Assembly: GCA_041752455.1 (NCBI GenBank)
Contig: JBGSWL010000032.1
Location: forward strand, 1-64,000
Length of the DNA: 64,000 bases
Source of the DNA: JBGSWL01 sp041752455
Lineage (GTDB): Bacteria > Pseudomonadota > Alphaproteobacteria > Rhizobiales > Rhizobiaceae
Reading direction: 5' to 3'
This document shows, piece by piece, positions 29,104 through 36,993 of this stretch. The notes under the pieces are model-generated. The model worked only from the letters and a program-made list of their open reading frames with translations. It did no database searches and was not told the DNA's origin. The first letter of the stretch is position 1; each line of letters starts with the position of its first letter. Made by a program: the position numbers and the translations under genes.

Positions 29104-29358
29104 TAATGGTTTCGAAACGTGACAGCCATATGACAGCGCGGCGGCGCATTCGCGCTTCGATTTCATCACATCGGAAATTGCGCCGGACCTAAACCAACCG
29201 TACGGGACACGCCCCTGCGTTCGAGCAGCCGTCTCGGACCTGTCCGCAACGTCCTGGCCTTCACCTGTGATCTGAAGCTGGCGACCTCAGTTTTCAATGA
29301 TGCGCTGTGGCAGACGGAGCACCGCCGCCAGCCCCCTGCCCTTGCCGCCCCTTGTGCC

Positions 29359-31149
29359 CTACTGCCCCTTGCGGCCGACCATCACCCCGACGGTCGCAAG
29401 GGCGATCGGGAAGTCGGCTTTGAGCCACGTCCAGAAGCTTTCCAGCTGCAGCGCATAGGCGTGGTCCCAGGCGACCTTCGAGCGCACATCCTCGATGCTC
29501 TCGTCATAGCCCTGCTTGACCTGTGCAAGGCCCGTGACCCCCGGAAGGATGCCGTAGGTGCGCTCGATATAGAGCGGGATTTCGCCTTCCAGCTTGGCAA
29601 AGAACACCGGACGTTCCGGCCGCGGCCCGATCAGCGACATCTCGCCGCGCAGGATGTTGATCGCCTGCGGCAGTTCGTCGAGCCGGGTCTTGCGCAGGAA
29701 CGCACCAACGCGGGTGATGCGCGCATCGCCCTTGGTTGCCCATGCGGCGCCATTCTTTTCAGCGTCATTGCGCATCGTGCGGAACTTGATCAGCTCGAAC
29801 AGCGTGGTGCGGTCGGCGAGCGCCCGCCCGACGCGCAATTGCCGGTAGAAGACCGGACCCGGACTTTCGAGCCGGATCGCCAGCGCCACCGGCACGAAGA
29901 CGATGGAAAGCACGGACAGCAGGGCGGCGGCCCCGGCAAGATCGAAAATCCGCTTGGCAAACCGCACCGATGCCGGCACATGCACCATCTCCGCCGTCTG
30001 GGTCGCTGACGCCCAGCGCCCGCGCGCATCGAACCGGCCGGTGAGCCAGGCAAACGAACCTGTGCCATTGGCGATATAGCCATTGGCCATAGTGGCTGCG
30101 AGCGCCTGGAACCGGTTGCGCCGATGTTCCGTCACTGACATCGCTGCAAGCGCGTAGGCAACGCTGAAACCCATGGCCAGCGACATCGTCGCATAAGCGA
30201 GACTGGAAAAGCTGAGGATGGCAGCAGACACGATCATGAAGGCAATCAGGAACGGAATGAAGGCGCGCAGCCCTTTGCCGGATGCAAAGGCGTAGGCAAT
30301 TCCAGGGCGCAGCGGATTGAGCAAGCGCCAAAGCCGCAACGACTGCTGCATGTTGCCAGCCCCGATGCGGATGCGCCGCGCACGCTCCTGACCGGGCCGG
30401 GTGCGCTCGGTTTCCGTGACGACGAGTTCCGGATCGAGCACGGCGTTCCAACCATCGGCGATGATCTCCATTGGCAGGACGAAGTCATCATTGATCGTAT
30501 CGGCGGCAAGCGGACGGAAGGCGTCACGCCGGATCGCATAAAACGCGCCGGAAAAGCCCATCGGTCCGCCAAGTGCCGCTTCGCCGAGGCGCAACCGGTT
30601 TTGCAGGCTCCAGTAGCTCTTCTCGCCAGCGCTGCCATTGGCGTTGCAATCGTAGAGACCACCGACAACACCGATTGCCGGATTGGTCATGGCAGCGGCA
30701 ACACGCATAAGAGCATCGACGGGAAGTTCAGCCGATGCATCGGTCAAGACGGCGACCGGCGACGTGCAGAGCGCAATTTCCTCGTTGAGAATGGCCACCT
30801 TGCCGCGGTTTTCGCCGTGGTCGATCACGCTCATGTGGGTACCAGCAGCGCCGAGGGCTGCGACCGCCGCGCGGGCAATCTCGGGCGTCTTGTCGGGCGA
30901 ACCGTCGCAGACGATGCGGACATGAAGCCGGTCGGCGGGATAATCCAGCGCAGCAAGATTGGCGACCTTGGTGGCAATGGTCGCCGCTTCCCGGTAGGCC
31001 GGCACGATGATGGTCATCGCCGGAAGCTCGCCGCCGACGGCAGACGGCTTCTTTGCCGGCTCCAAAGCCAGCAGGCTCAAGGGATAAGTGACGTGGTGGT
31101 GGACGACAGCTGCAGTTGACAGCCAGAACAGGGTCTCAAGCATCATCAT
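29359..31149 (-). CDS. Fused GT2 glycosyltransferase and undecaprenyl-phosphate sugar transferase (SypQ-SypR-like)
   Basis: Protein of 596 aa joining two enzymes. Residues about 45-270 are a GT2 glycosyltransferase (IIVPAYREAATI, RIVCDGSPDKTPE, VLTDASAELP, with QERARRIRIG near the acceptor site). Membrane helices follow at about 300-345. Residues about 390-590 are a bacterial sugar transferase that loads the first sugar-phosphate on undecaprenyl phosphate (KRIFDLAGAAALL, RLESPGPVFYRQ, KFRTM, LRKTRLDELPQ, GEMSLIGPRPE). In Vibrio syp these are separate neighbours, sypQ and sypR. It overlaps the upstream glycosyltransferase gene by 4 bases and shares its sigma54 promoter. Confidence 0.85.
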   Translation of the reverse strand: MMMLETLFWLSTAAVVHHHVTYPLSLLALEPAKKPSAVGGELPAMTIIVPAYREAATIATKVANLAALDYPADRLHVRIVCDGSPDKTPEIARAAVAALGAAGTHMSVIDHGENRGKVAILNEEIALCTSPVAVLTDASAELPVDALMRVAAAMTNPAIGVVGGLYDCNANGSAGEKSYWSLQNRLRLGEAALGGPMGFSGAFYAIRRDAFRPLAADTINDDFVLPMEIIADGWNAVLDPELVVTETERTRPGQERARRIRIGAGNMQQSLRLWRLLNPLRPGIAYAFASGKGLRAFIPFLIAFMIVSAAILSFSSLAYATMSLAMGFSVAYALAAMSVTEHRRNRFQALAATMANGYIANGTGSFAWLTGRFDARGRWASATQTAEMVHVPASVRFAKRIFDLAGAAALLSVLSIVFVPVALAIRLESPGPVFYRQLRVGRALADRTTLFELIKFRTMRNDAEKNGAAWATKGDARITRVGAFLRKTRLDELPQAINILRGEMSLIGPRPERPVFFAKLEGEIPLYIERTYGILPGVTGLAQVKQGYDESIEDVRSKVAWDHAYALQLESFWTWLKADFPIALATVGVMVGRKGQ

Positions 31150-32216
31150 GCCTTTCCAAGGTTCAGATAGGAGGAAACGGTGCGGGCCAGGGTGAACCTG
31201 GCTTCGACAAACGGGCGGGGGTTGAGGGTGGACGGGACGTCAAGACGCGAAACCAGCAATGCGGCGAGGCGCTCGCCGGCCATCTCGTTTGCGGCGCCGA
31301 ACAGCGGCAGCAGTGAACCGGTTGCCGGACAGATCGCTTCGCGCACACCGCCGACATCATGGGCAACGGCCGGGATTCCGCAGGCCTGCGCCTCCAGCAC
31401 TGCCAGCGGCAGGCCTTCGTTTCGCGACGGCAGGCAGTAAAGATCAAGCGCGGGATAGACCGACGCCATGTCTGCGGAGCGTCCCGCAAGGAGCACGCGC
31501 TCGCCAAGGCCAAGACGGGCGATCTGCGCGGAAAGTGCAGCCCGCTGCGAACCATCGCCCCAGATCACCACAGTCACATCGTCCGGCAGGTGGCTTGCCG
31601 CATCGACGAGGATGTCAAAACCCTTCACGACCTCCAGCCGGCCGGCGGCACCAATGATCCGCCGATCGAGCGGCAACCCGGCCTTGCGCCGCGCTGCGGC
31701 CTTGTCAGCCGGGGCAAACCGGTTGCAGTCGACGCCGTTGGCGATGATGCGAAAGTCCATGCCGGTGTGGCGTTGCGCAGCATCGGCGACCATCGCCGAA
31801 ACGGCATAGCGCTGCGGACGGAGCGCGCGCAGGATCCCGCCGACGAGCCGCCGCCGTTTGGCGCCCTCCAGATGCCAGGCGTCATGCTCCATATGGGCAA
31901 GACGCGGAACGCCAGCCAAGCGCGCCGCAATTGATCCATAGAGAAGCGGCCCGGCATGGTGCGTGACGACCGATGTAGGTTCAAGACCCGCGATTGCCTT
32001 GGCAAGGCGCAGAACAAGGCCCGGTTCGGCCCCGTCCTTTTTGCCGAGCGCGGTGATGCGGCCGCGAAAGGCGTCAAGCATCGGCCAGTTGTGTGCCAGG
32101 TCGTCGAGACGGCCCTCAAGGCTGATGATGTGCATGTCAGCGCTTGCGGCCATCGACAGCACAAGCTGTTCGATGCCGCCTGGCGCGAGGCGTTGGACTA
32201 TGTGGATCTGCGTCAT
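31146..32216 (-). CDS. Glycosyltransferase family 4 (SypP-like position)
   Basis: GT-B glycosyltransferase of 356 aa. The C-terminal nucleotide-sugar domain has GRLEVVKGFDILVDAA and the EX7E-type motif PSRNEGLPLAVLEAQACGIPAVAHDVGG. The N terminus (QRLAPGGIEQLVLSM) is typical of GT4. The ATG at 32216 has GGAGAAGG just upstream. It is the first gene of a two-gene minus-strand unit preceded by a good sigma54 promoter at 32251-32266. By position it corresponds to sypP of Vibrio fischeri. Confidence 0.87.
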   Translation of the reverse strand: MTQIHIVQRLAPGGIEQLVLSMAASADMHIISLEGRLDDLAHNWPMLDAFRGRITALGKKDGAEPGLVLRLAKAIAGLEPTSVVTHHAGPLLYGSIAARLAGVPRLAHMEHDAWHLEGAKRRRLVGGILRALRPQRYAVSAMVADAAQRHTGMDFRIIANGVDCNRFAPADKAAARRKAGLPLDRRIIGAAGRLEVVKGFDILVDAASHLPDDVTVVIWGDGSQRAALSAQIARLGLGERVLLAGRSADMASVYPALDLYCLPSRNEGLPLAVLEAQACGIPAVAHDVGGVREAICPATGSLLPLFGAANEMAGERLAALLVSRLDVPSTLNPRPFVEARFTLARTVSSYLNLGKA

Positions 32217-32250
32217 GGCCTTCTCCGGCAAATGCGTTTGCTCCCCATCC

Positions 32251-32266
32251 AGCAAGCGCCGTGCCG
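32251..32266 (-). promoter_or_regulatory. Sigma54 (-24/-12) promoter of the SypP/QR-like unit
   Basis: On the minus strand CGGCACGGCGCTTGCT matches the consensus TGGCACGNNNNTTGCW at every defined position but the first. The GG and GC elements have the exact spacing. The predicted start is near 32240, 24 bases ahead of the ATG at 32216. Confidence 0.8.
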
Positions 32267-32354
32267 CTTCCGAATTGGCCTGATTGGCTTGAAACCCAGG
32301 CTTTCAGGCAAATTGCGCTGGCAAATTGCAAAGCCGGAGTTGGCACCCGTCGCA

Positions 32355-32378
32355 TTTTGCAAGCGATCGCCCGCAAAA
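32355..32378. promoter_or_regulatory. Dyad in the divergent promoter region, candidate activator site
   Basis: TTTTGC and GCAAAA are separated by 12 bases that themselves contain the palindrome GCGATCGC at the centre. The dyad is about 74 bases upstream of the predicted start of the STAS operon and about 126 bases upstream of the divergent start. Those distances suit an enhancer for a sigma54 activator. A direct repeat GGCAAATTGC occurs twice nearby, at 32307-32316 and 32320-32329. Confidence 0.45.
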
Positions 32379-32413
32379 CCCGGCGGGCGGCACCAAAATG
32401 GGGCCTGACGGAC

Positions 32414-32429
32414 TGGCATGCCGGTTGCT
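32414..32429 (+). promoter_or_regulatory. Sigma54 (-24/-12) promoter of the STAS/export operon
   Basis: TGGCATGCCGGTTGCT matches TGGCACGNNNNTTGCW with GG and GC correctly spaced; T replaces C at one -24 position. The predicted start is near 32440, 20 bases before the ATG of the STAS gene. It corresponds to the sigma54 promoter known ahead of sypA in Vibrio. Confidence 0.82.
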
Positions 32430-32459
32430 GGTGTCTCGCCAGTTGAACGGAGAACCACC

Positions 32460-32747
32460 ATGACCAGAACCATCAGAATAGAAGGCGCGCTCGACGCGGC
32501 GCGCATTCAGGCCTCCCGCCGGATGCTCGACCAGTTTGCCGCCGAAGAGGCTGACCTCTTCATCGACATGACCGACTGCGACTTCCTTGACTCCTCGGGC
32601 GTCGGCGCGGTGGTCTTTGTCTACAAGCGCAAGCTCGCCCGCGGCTACATCGTGCGGATGACCAATCTGACGGGTCAGCCGCTCAGCCTTCTGCGCCATC
32701 TCGGCATTGCCAACCTTCTGGCAGCCGACGAGCGGACGGCTGCGTGA
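32460..32747 (+). CDS. STAS domain anti-sigma-factor-antagonist-like protein (SypA-like)
   Basis: Single STAS domain of 95 aa. The conserved phosphorylation loop is CDFLDSSGVGAVVFVYK, with Ser45 as the likely phosphosite (equivalent to SypA Ser56 and SpoIIAA Ser58). It heads the export operon under a sigma54 promoter. The SypE-like kinase/phosphatase at 36927 is the likely partner that phosphorylates and dephosphorylates it. In Vibrio, unphosphorylated SypA promotes biofilm; I infer the same here. The ATG at 32460 is preceded by CGGAGAA. Confidence 0.88.
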   Translation: MTRTIRIEGALDAARIQASRRMLDQFAAEEADLFIDMTDCDFLDSSGVGAVVFVYKRKLARGYIVRMTNLTGQPLSLLRHLGIANLLAADERTAA

Positions 32748-33109
32748 TGACGACGATGACCGCCATGAGCTCGCGCGCCGCCCTCGCCCTTGTTGGCATG
32801 ATCGCCTTGTCCGGATGCGGCCACCGCTGGCCGGAACACGGATCGGGCGGCCTTGCCGAACGGGACATGCCGGTCGAGGCCGCGCTCGTTGCGGCAGAGA
32901 CGGCGATCGATGAGGCACGCCTCAATGGCGCCGGCGGTCGCGCCCGCATCCAGATGGCGGAAGATCACCTGGTCGTTGCCATCCGTGAAAACGAGGCCGG
33001 TCTTCGTACCGATGCCGATGACAACCTTCTGGCCGCATCGATTGCCCTTGGCGGCGTCGATCAGCTTTCCCCCGCCCGTACCCTTTGCCTCAAGGAGCCC
33101 TGCCGGTGA
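32744..33109 (+). CDS. Small lipoprotein of the polysaccharide locus
   Basis: Lipoprotein of 121 aa with lipobox ALSGC (Cys25). The mature part is mostly helical and charged (EAALVAAETAIDEARLNGAG, ARIQMAEDHLVVAIRENEAGL) with a C-terminal pair of cysteines (TLCLKEPC). It sits in the sypB position, but Vibrio SypB is a larger OmpA-domain protein and no OmpA domain is seen here. It overlaps the STAS gene by 4 bases and the export gene by 1 base. It may act as an outer-membrane accessory for the export protein, which itself lacks a lipobox. Confidence 0.75.
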   Translation: MMTTMTAMSSRAALALVGMIALSGCGHRWPEHGSGGLAERDMPVEAALVAAETAIDEARLNGAGGRARIQMAEDHLVVAIRENEAGLRTDADDNLLAASIALGGVDQLSPARTLCLKEPCR

Positions 33110-35250
33110 TGCCCGCAGGTGACAGGACCATGATGACGACCAACATTTCCCGCTTTGCCCGCACGGTGCTCGCTGCCCTTGCCCTGATGCTTGGCGCCAT
33201 CGGCCATTCGGTTGGCGACAACGTGGTGCTTCGCATCGGCGATGTGCTTTCCCTGTCACTTCCCGGCGAGGAAACCTTGACCGGGGATTTTGCGATCAAC
33301 CGCAATGGTGAAATCGCGCTGCCCGAAATCGGCACGATCCAGGTTGCAGGACTTACGGTGGAAAAGGCCGAGACCCTTGCCCGTGATGCGCTGATGCGCG
33401 TCTTTCGCGATGTCGAGCGCTTTACCCTTCAGATCAAGGAACAGAAGCTGCTGGTTTCGGTAGCAGGCCAGGTCAAGACCCCGGGCACGCTGGAACTGGC
33501 GGGCGATGCAACGCTTGAAGTTGCCATTGCCGCGGCCGGCGGGCTGCAGGCAGGCGCCCAACTCGACAAGCTGAAGATCATTCGCGGCGGCGAAGAAATC
33601 CCGGTCAACTACAAGGCCTATCTCGACAGCGGCGATCTTGCGCTTTTGCCGGCGCTGGAGCCGCTCGACATCGTGTTTGTGCCGATCTCGCCGCTCACCG
33701 GCAATGTGCAGATCGATTTTGATGCGGCCACCCTCGCCCGCGCCGGTGATGGCGCCGAAGACGGCAAGGCGGTGCGGGTGTTCGGCGAAGTCGCCAACCC
33801 GGCCCAGTTCGCCTACAAGGAAGGCATGAGCGTCGTCGATCTCCTGATGCGCGCCGGCGGTGTGACCCGCTACGGTGCCGTCGAGCAGATCCGGGTGATC
33901 TCCAGCGGCGAGCCGATCCTTTTCAACCTGCAGGCCTGGCTCGACAGCGGCGATCCGGCACTTCTGCCGAAGCTCGTCGAAGGCGCAACCGTCTACGTGC
34001 CGATCCAGTCCGACCAGATCAAGCGCGGCAAGCACACCGTCTACATCATGGGCGAAGTTGCAAAGCCCGGCGCATTCGAAGCGCAGCCCGGCTCCGGCTT
34101 CATCGACATCATGGCCAATGCCGGCGGTCCGACCCGTTTTGCCGATACCCGGCAGGTACGCATCCTGAAGGCTGATGGCTCGGTCGTGATGTTCGACATG
34201 GTTGCCTTCACCGAAAGCAAGTCGAAGACCTTGCCGACCATCGATGCGGGCGATGCGATTTTCGTTCCTGAAAAGACCGACACGGATCAACCCTCATGGC
34301 TGAAAATTTCGCCGGACCGCGCCGTCCACATGATCGGTGCTGTCGCCAAGCCCGGCCGCTACGAGTGGTCGGATGAGATGAGCCTGATCGATCTGATTGC
34401 CAATGCCGGTGGTCCGACCAGCCAGGGCGATCTTTCGGCCATCGCCATCGTTGCCTCGGCTGATGGCAAGGCGCGTCCGCTCACCTTCGACATGGCTGCC
34501 TTCATCGCCAATGGCGGCGACCTTGCCTCGCTCCCGAAAATCCGCGCCGGTTACACGGTCATGGTGCCGGAACTGCCGCAGGACCCGAGCGACAACAAGG
34601 CCCAGTGGCTGCGCCAAAGCCCGGATCGCTCGATTTACGTGATGGGTGCCGTCGGTGAACCGGGGCGCTACGCCTTCGACAGCACGATGGGTTTCCTCGA
34701 CATCATCGCCGCTGCGGACGGTCCGACCTCGGGCGCAGACCTTGGAAGCATCCGGGTCTCGCTGCGCGGGAAGGCTGACGCGGACCCGATCCTCGTCGAT
34801 CTGGCGCTCTACATGCAGACCGGCGATGAGCGGCTGCTGCCGCGCCTCGAACCCGGCGACCTGATCTACGTGCCGGACCGCGACCGCGAATGGACCGACA
34901 TCGCACCATCGGAAACCGTGCGCGTCATCGGCGAAGTCGCAAAGCCCGGCCGCTACACCTTCGACAGCCGGATGACGCTGCTCGACCTTCTGGCCGAAGC
35001 TGGCGGACCGACCGCCGCAGCGCTCCAGAACCGGATCGTTGTCGTCAACATGGGCAAGGACATGAAGGCCTTCCACTTCGATCTGGAAACCTTCAGCCGC
35101 ACCGGTGACTACCGCATGCTGCCGGTCATCCGCCCCGGCGACATGGTCTATGTTCCCGACAAGTCACAGAGCCGACGCGCGCGGTTCATGGAAGGTGTCC
35201 GCGACACCGGCCAGATCCTGGCGCTTGTCGCCGCAATTGCAGCCCTGTGA
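33109..35250 (+). CDS. Polysaccharide export protein with six SLBB repeats (SypC/Wza-like)
   Basis: Secreted protein of 713 aa. An N-terminal signal (about residues 14-35) is followed by a polysaccharide-export domain (LRIGDVLSLSLPGEETL to KEQKLLVSVAG). Six tandem SLBB modules follow, each starting with an [IV].G.V..PG motif and ending near (V/I)(Y/F)VP. They begin near residues 119, 222, 312, 406, 508 and 604. Wza usually has about 380 aa and two SLBB modules, so this is nearly twice as long. No lipobox cysteine is seen. The last 16 residues are hydrophobic and could be an outer-membrane helix. The ATG at 33109 overlaps the lipoprotein stop. Confidence 0.85.
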   Translation: MPAGDRTMMTTNISRFARTVLAALALMLGAIGHSVGDNVVLRIGDVLSLSLPGEETLTGDFAINRNGEIALPEIGTIQVAGLTVEKAETLARDALMRVFRDVERFTLQIKEQKLLVSVAGQVKTPGTLELAGDATLEVAIAAAGGLQAGAQLDKLKIIRGGEEIPVNYKAYLDSGDLALLPALEPLDIVFVPISPLTGNVQIDFDAATLARAGDGAEDGKAVRVFGEVANPAQFAYKEGMSVVDLLMRAGGVTRYGAVEQIRVISSGEPILFNLQAWLDSGDPALLPKLVEGATVYVPIQSDQIKRGKHTVYIMGEVAKPGAFEAQPGSGFIDIMANAGGPTRFADTRQVRILKADGSVVMFDMVAFTESKSKTLPTIDAGDAIFVPEKTDTDQPSWLKISPDRAVHMIGAVAKPGRYEWSDEMSLIDLIANAGGPTSQGDLSAIAIVASADGKARPLTFDMAAFIANGGDLASLPKIRAGYTVMVPELPQDPSDNKAQWLRQSPDRSIYVMGAVGEPGRYAFDSTMGFLDIIAAADGPTSGADLGSIRVSLRGKADADPILVDLALYMQTGDERLLPRLEPGDLIYVPDRDREWTDIAPSETVRVIGEVAKPGRYTFDSRMTLLDLLAEAGGPTAAALQNRIVVVNMGKDMKAFHFDLETFSRTGDYRMLPVIRPGDMVYVPDKSQSRRARFMEGVRDTGQILALVAAIAAL

Positions 35251-35258
35251 GCCATCCC

Positions 35259-35939
35259 ATGACACGCCACGAACTTCATCTGGCAGCCCAGCGCGCCTAT
35301 TCCGCAACGATCGGCCGCGGCGCCATCACGGTCGCCGTCACCGGTACATCCGAGAATGCCCGGGCCGGTGCACTTGCCCGTGCCATCGCCGAGGCCGGCG
35401 CCGGTTTCGGCAAGCGGGTCCTGCTCCTGACGGCCGATGATGACGGCATTGGTGACGGGACCGTGCTTGATGCATCGCCCGACGCGATTTCGAACGCAGC
35501 CCTTGAGGTCAGCCATCGTCTCCATGTGCTCGCCATCCCGCGCGGCTCCGAGCTTCATGCCTGCGTCAACGACAACAAGCGGCTGATCGGTGCATTTGCT
35601 GCGCTTGCGGGCAGTTTCGATGCGATCATTCTGGATGGCCCGGCCTATGGCCGCGAAAACCCGGTTATCTACACGCCGCTGACCGCTGCCGCCTTTGACG
35701 CCGTGCTTCTCGTCGCCGAACCGGGCGTGCAATCGCGCCCCGAATTCGATGCGATCTGCACATGGCTTTCGGAATCCGGCGCGGTGATCTCTGCTGTCAT
35801 ACTCAACGACGCCAAGAATCCGACCCTTGCCCAGGAGTTCGTGCGCGAAGCCAGGCGCTTGAAGAAGATCTGGCCGCGCTTTCCGGCTCTGGTCGAGCGC
35901 ACCATCGCTGCTTGGCCACCCCTCAACCGCTACTACTGA
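35259..35939 (+). CDS. Degenerate CpsD/BY-kinase-like protein (SypD-like)
   Basis: Protein of 226 aa with the fold pattern of the cytoplasmic Wzc/CpsD domain. The Walker A site is lost: the region reads AVTGTSENARAGALAR instead of GxGKST. Walker A' reads LLLTADDDG. Walker B is recognisable as FDAIILDGPAYGRE. The C terminus ends RYY, a minimal tyrosine tail. It is therefore probably not an active tyrosine kinase but a structural partner of the Wzz protein at 48158. The ATG at 35259 is used; a GTG at 35247 overlapping the export stop (GTGA) is also credible. Confidence 0.75.
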   Translation: MTRHELHLAAQRAYSATIGRGAITVAVTGTSENARAGALARAIAEAGAGFGKRVLLLTADDDGIGDGTVLDASPDAISNAALEVSHRLHVLAIPRGSELHACVNDNKRLIGAFAALAGSFDAIILDGPAYGRENPVIYTPLTAAAFDAVLLVAEPGVQSRPEFDAICTWLSESGAVISAVILNDAKNPTLAQEFVREARRLKKIWPRFPALVERTIAAWPPLNRYY

Positions 35940-35946
35940 GTCCATC

Positions 35947-36993
35947 ATGATCGTTCATTATCTCGACGCCAGCGCCATCGGCGGTATCGAAACCCATGTG
36001 GAAACCGTCGTGCGTGCGCTCGGCGATGCGGGCCACCCCGCAGCTGTCATCCTGCACAGGCAGTACGATGCTTCGCCGGTCCGCAAGCGGTATGAGGCTG
36101 CCGGTCTCGAGGTCCATGTGGCCGGCGGTGCAACCGCCCTGCCCGCCCTGTTTGGAAAGTTGCAGCCGTCAATCATCCACACGCATGGCTACAAAGCCGG
36201 AATTTTCGGCCGCCCGCTTGCGCGCCTGATGGGGATCCCCGTGATCTCGACCTTCCATGCAGGCGAACGTGGCACGGGGCGCATGCGCCTCTATCAGCGC
36301 GCCGACGAATGGACGAGCTTGCTTGCACCGCGCCTTGCCGTTTCAACCCAGATTGCAGAGAGCCTGCCCTTTGGCGCCACGGTGATGCGCAATTTCGTGA
36401 CCTTGCCGGTCCAGCCTCGCCGGGAGCCAAGCGACCCTCGTTTCGTCTTTGCCGGCCGTCTTTCGCATGAAAAAGGCCCCGATCTTTTCTGTGCATTGGC
36501 CGAGCGGTTCGCCGGTCAAGGCAAATTCGAAATGCATGGCGAAGGTCAAATGCGCGCAGAACTCGAGGCTCGCTTTGGTGAAGCAGTAGATTTCTGCGGT
36601 TTTGCACCGGCGATTGCCCCGGTTCTCGCACACACGACGGCATTGGTGATGACCAGCAGGCGCGAAGGCCTGCCGATGATCGCGCTGGAAGCCATGGCCG
36701 CCGGCGTTCCGGTCATTGCCCCTGCAACCGGCGGCTTGACCGGCCTGATCAATGATGGCCGCAACGGCTTCCTGTTCGAACCGGAGGATGAAGCCTCGAT
36801 GGAAGCAGCGATGGAACGCTTTCTGGCGTTGGATGACGACGCGCGCAGATCCGTGGGCGAGGCTGCCCGCCGCACGATCCGCCAGACCTACTCGGCGCAA
36901 GCCGTGCTCCCCGATCTTTTGGCCGCCTATGCCGCTGCCGGTTGGAAACCGGAGGCCTCGACAAGCACGAATGTCCAGTCGTCGGCCGGGTAA
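35947..36993 (+). CDS. Glycosyltransferase family 4
   Basis: GT-B glycosyltransferase of 348 aa. N-terminal acceptor domain starts YLDASAIGGIETHVE. The donor domain has FAGRLSHEKGPDLF and TSRREGLPMIALEAMAAGVPVIAPATGGL, the EX7E motif. It lies 7 bases after the SypD-like gene and is the last gene of the sigma54-driven export operon. Its 3' end overlaps the convergent SypE-like gene by 67 bases. By position it resembles sypH. Sugar specificity is not readable. Confidence 0.87.
   Translation: MIVHYLDASAIGGIETHVETVVRALGDAGHPAAVILHRQYDASPVRKRYEAAGLEVHVAGGATALPALFGKLQPSIIHTHGYKAGIFGRPLARLMGIPVISTFHAGERGTGRMRLYQRADEWTSLLAPRLAVSTQIAESLPFGATVMRNFVTLPVQPRREPSDPRFVFAGRLSHEKGPDLFCALAERFAGQGKFEMHGEGQMRAELEARFGEAVDFCGFAPAIAPVLAHTTALVMTSRREGLPMIALEAMAAGVPVIAPATGGLTGLINDGRNGFLFEPEDEASMEAAMERFLALDDDARRSVGEAARRTIRQTYSAQAVLPDLLAAYAAAGWKPEASTSTNVQSSAG

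Noticed and set aside
32341..32362. TGGCACCCG followed by TTTTGCA as another sigma54 promoter in the divergent region
   Set aside because: The distance between TGGCAC and TTGCA is five bases too long, and the correct spacing gives GCATT, so GG-GC geometry fails.
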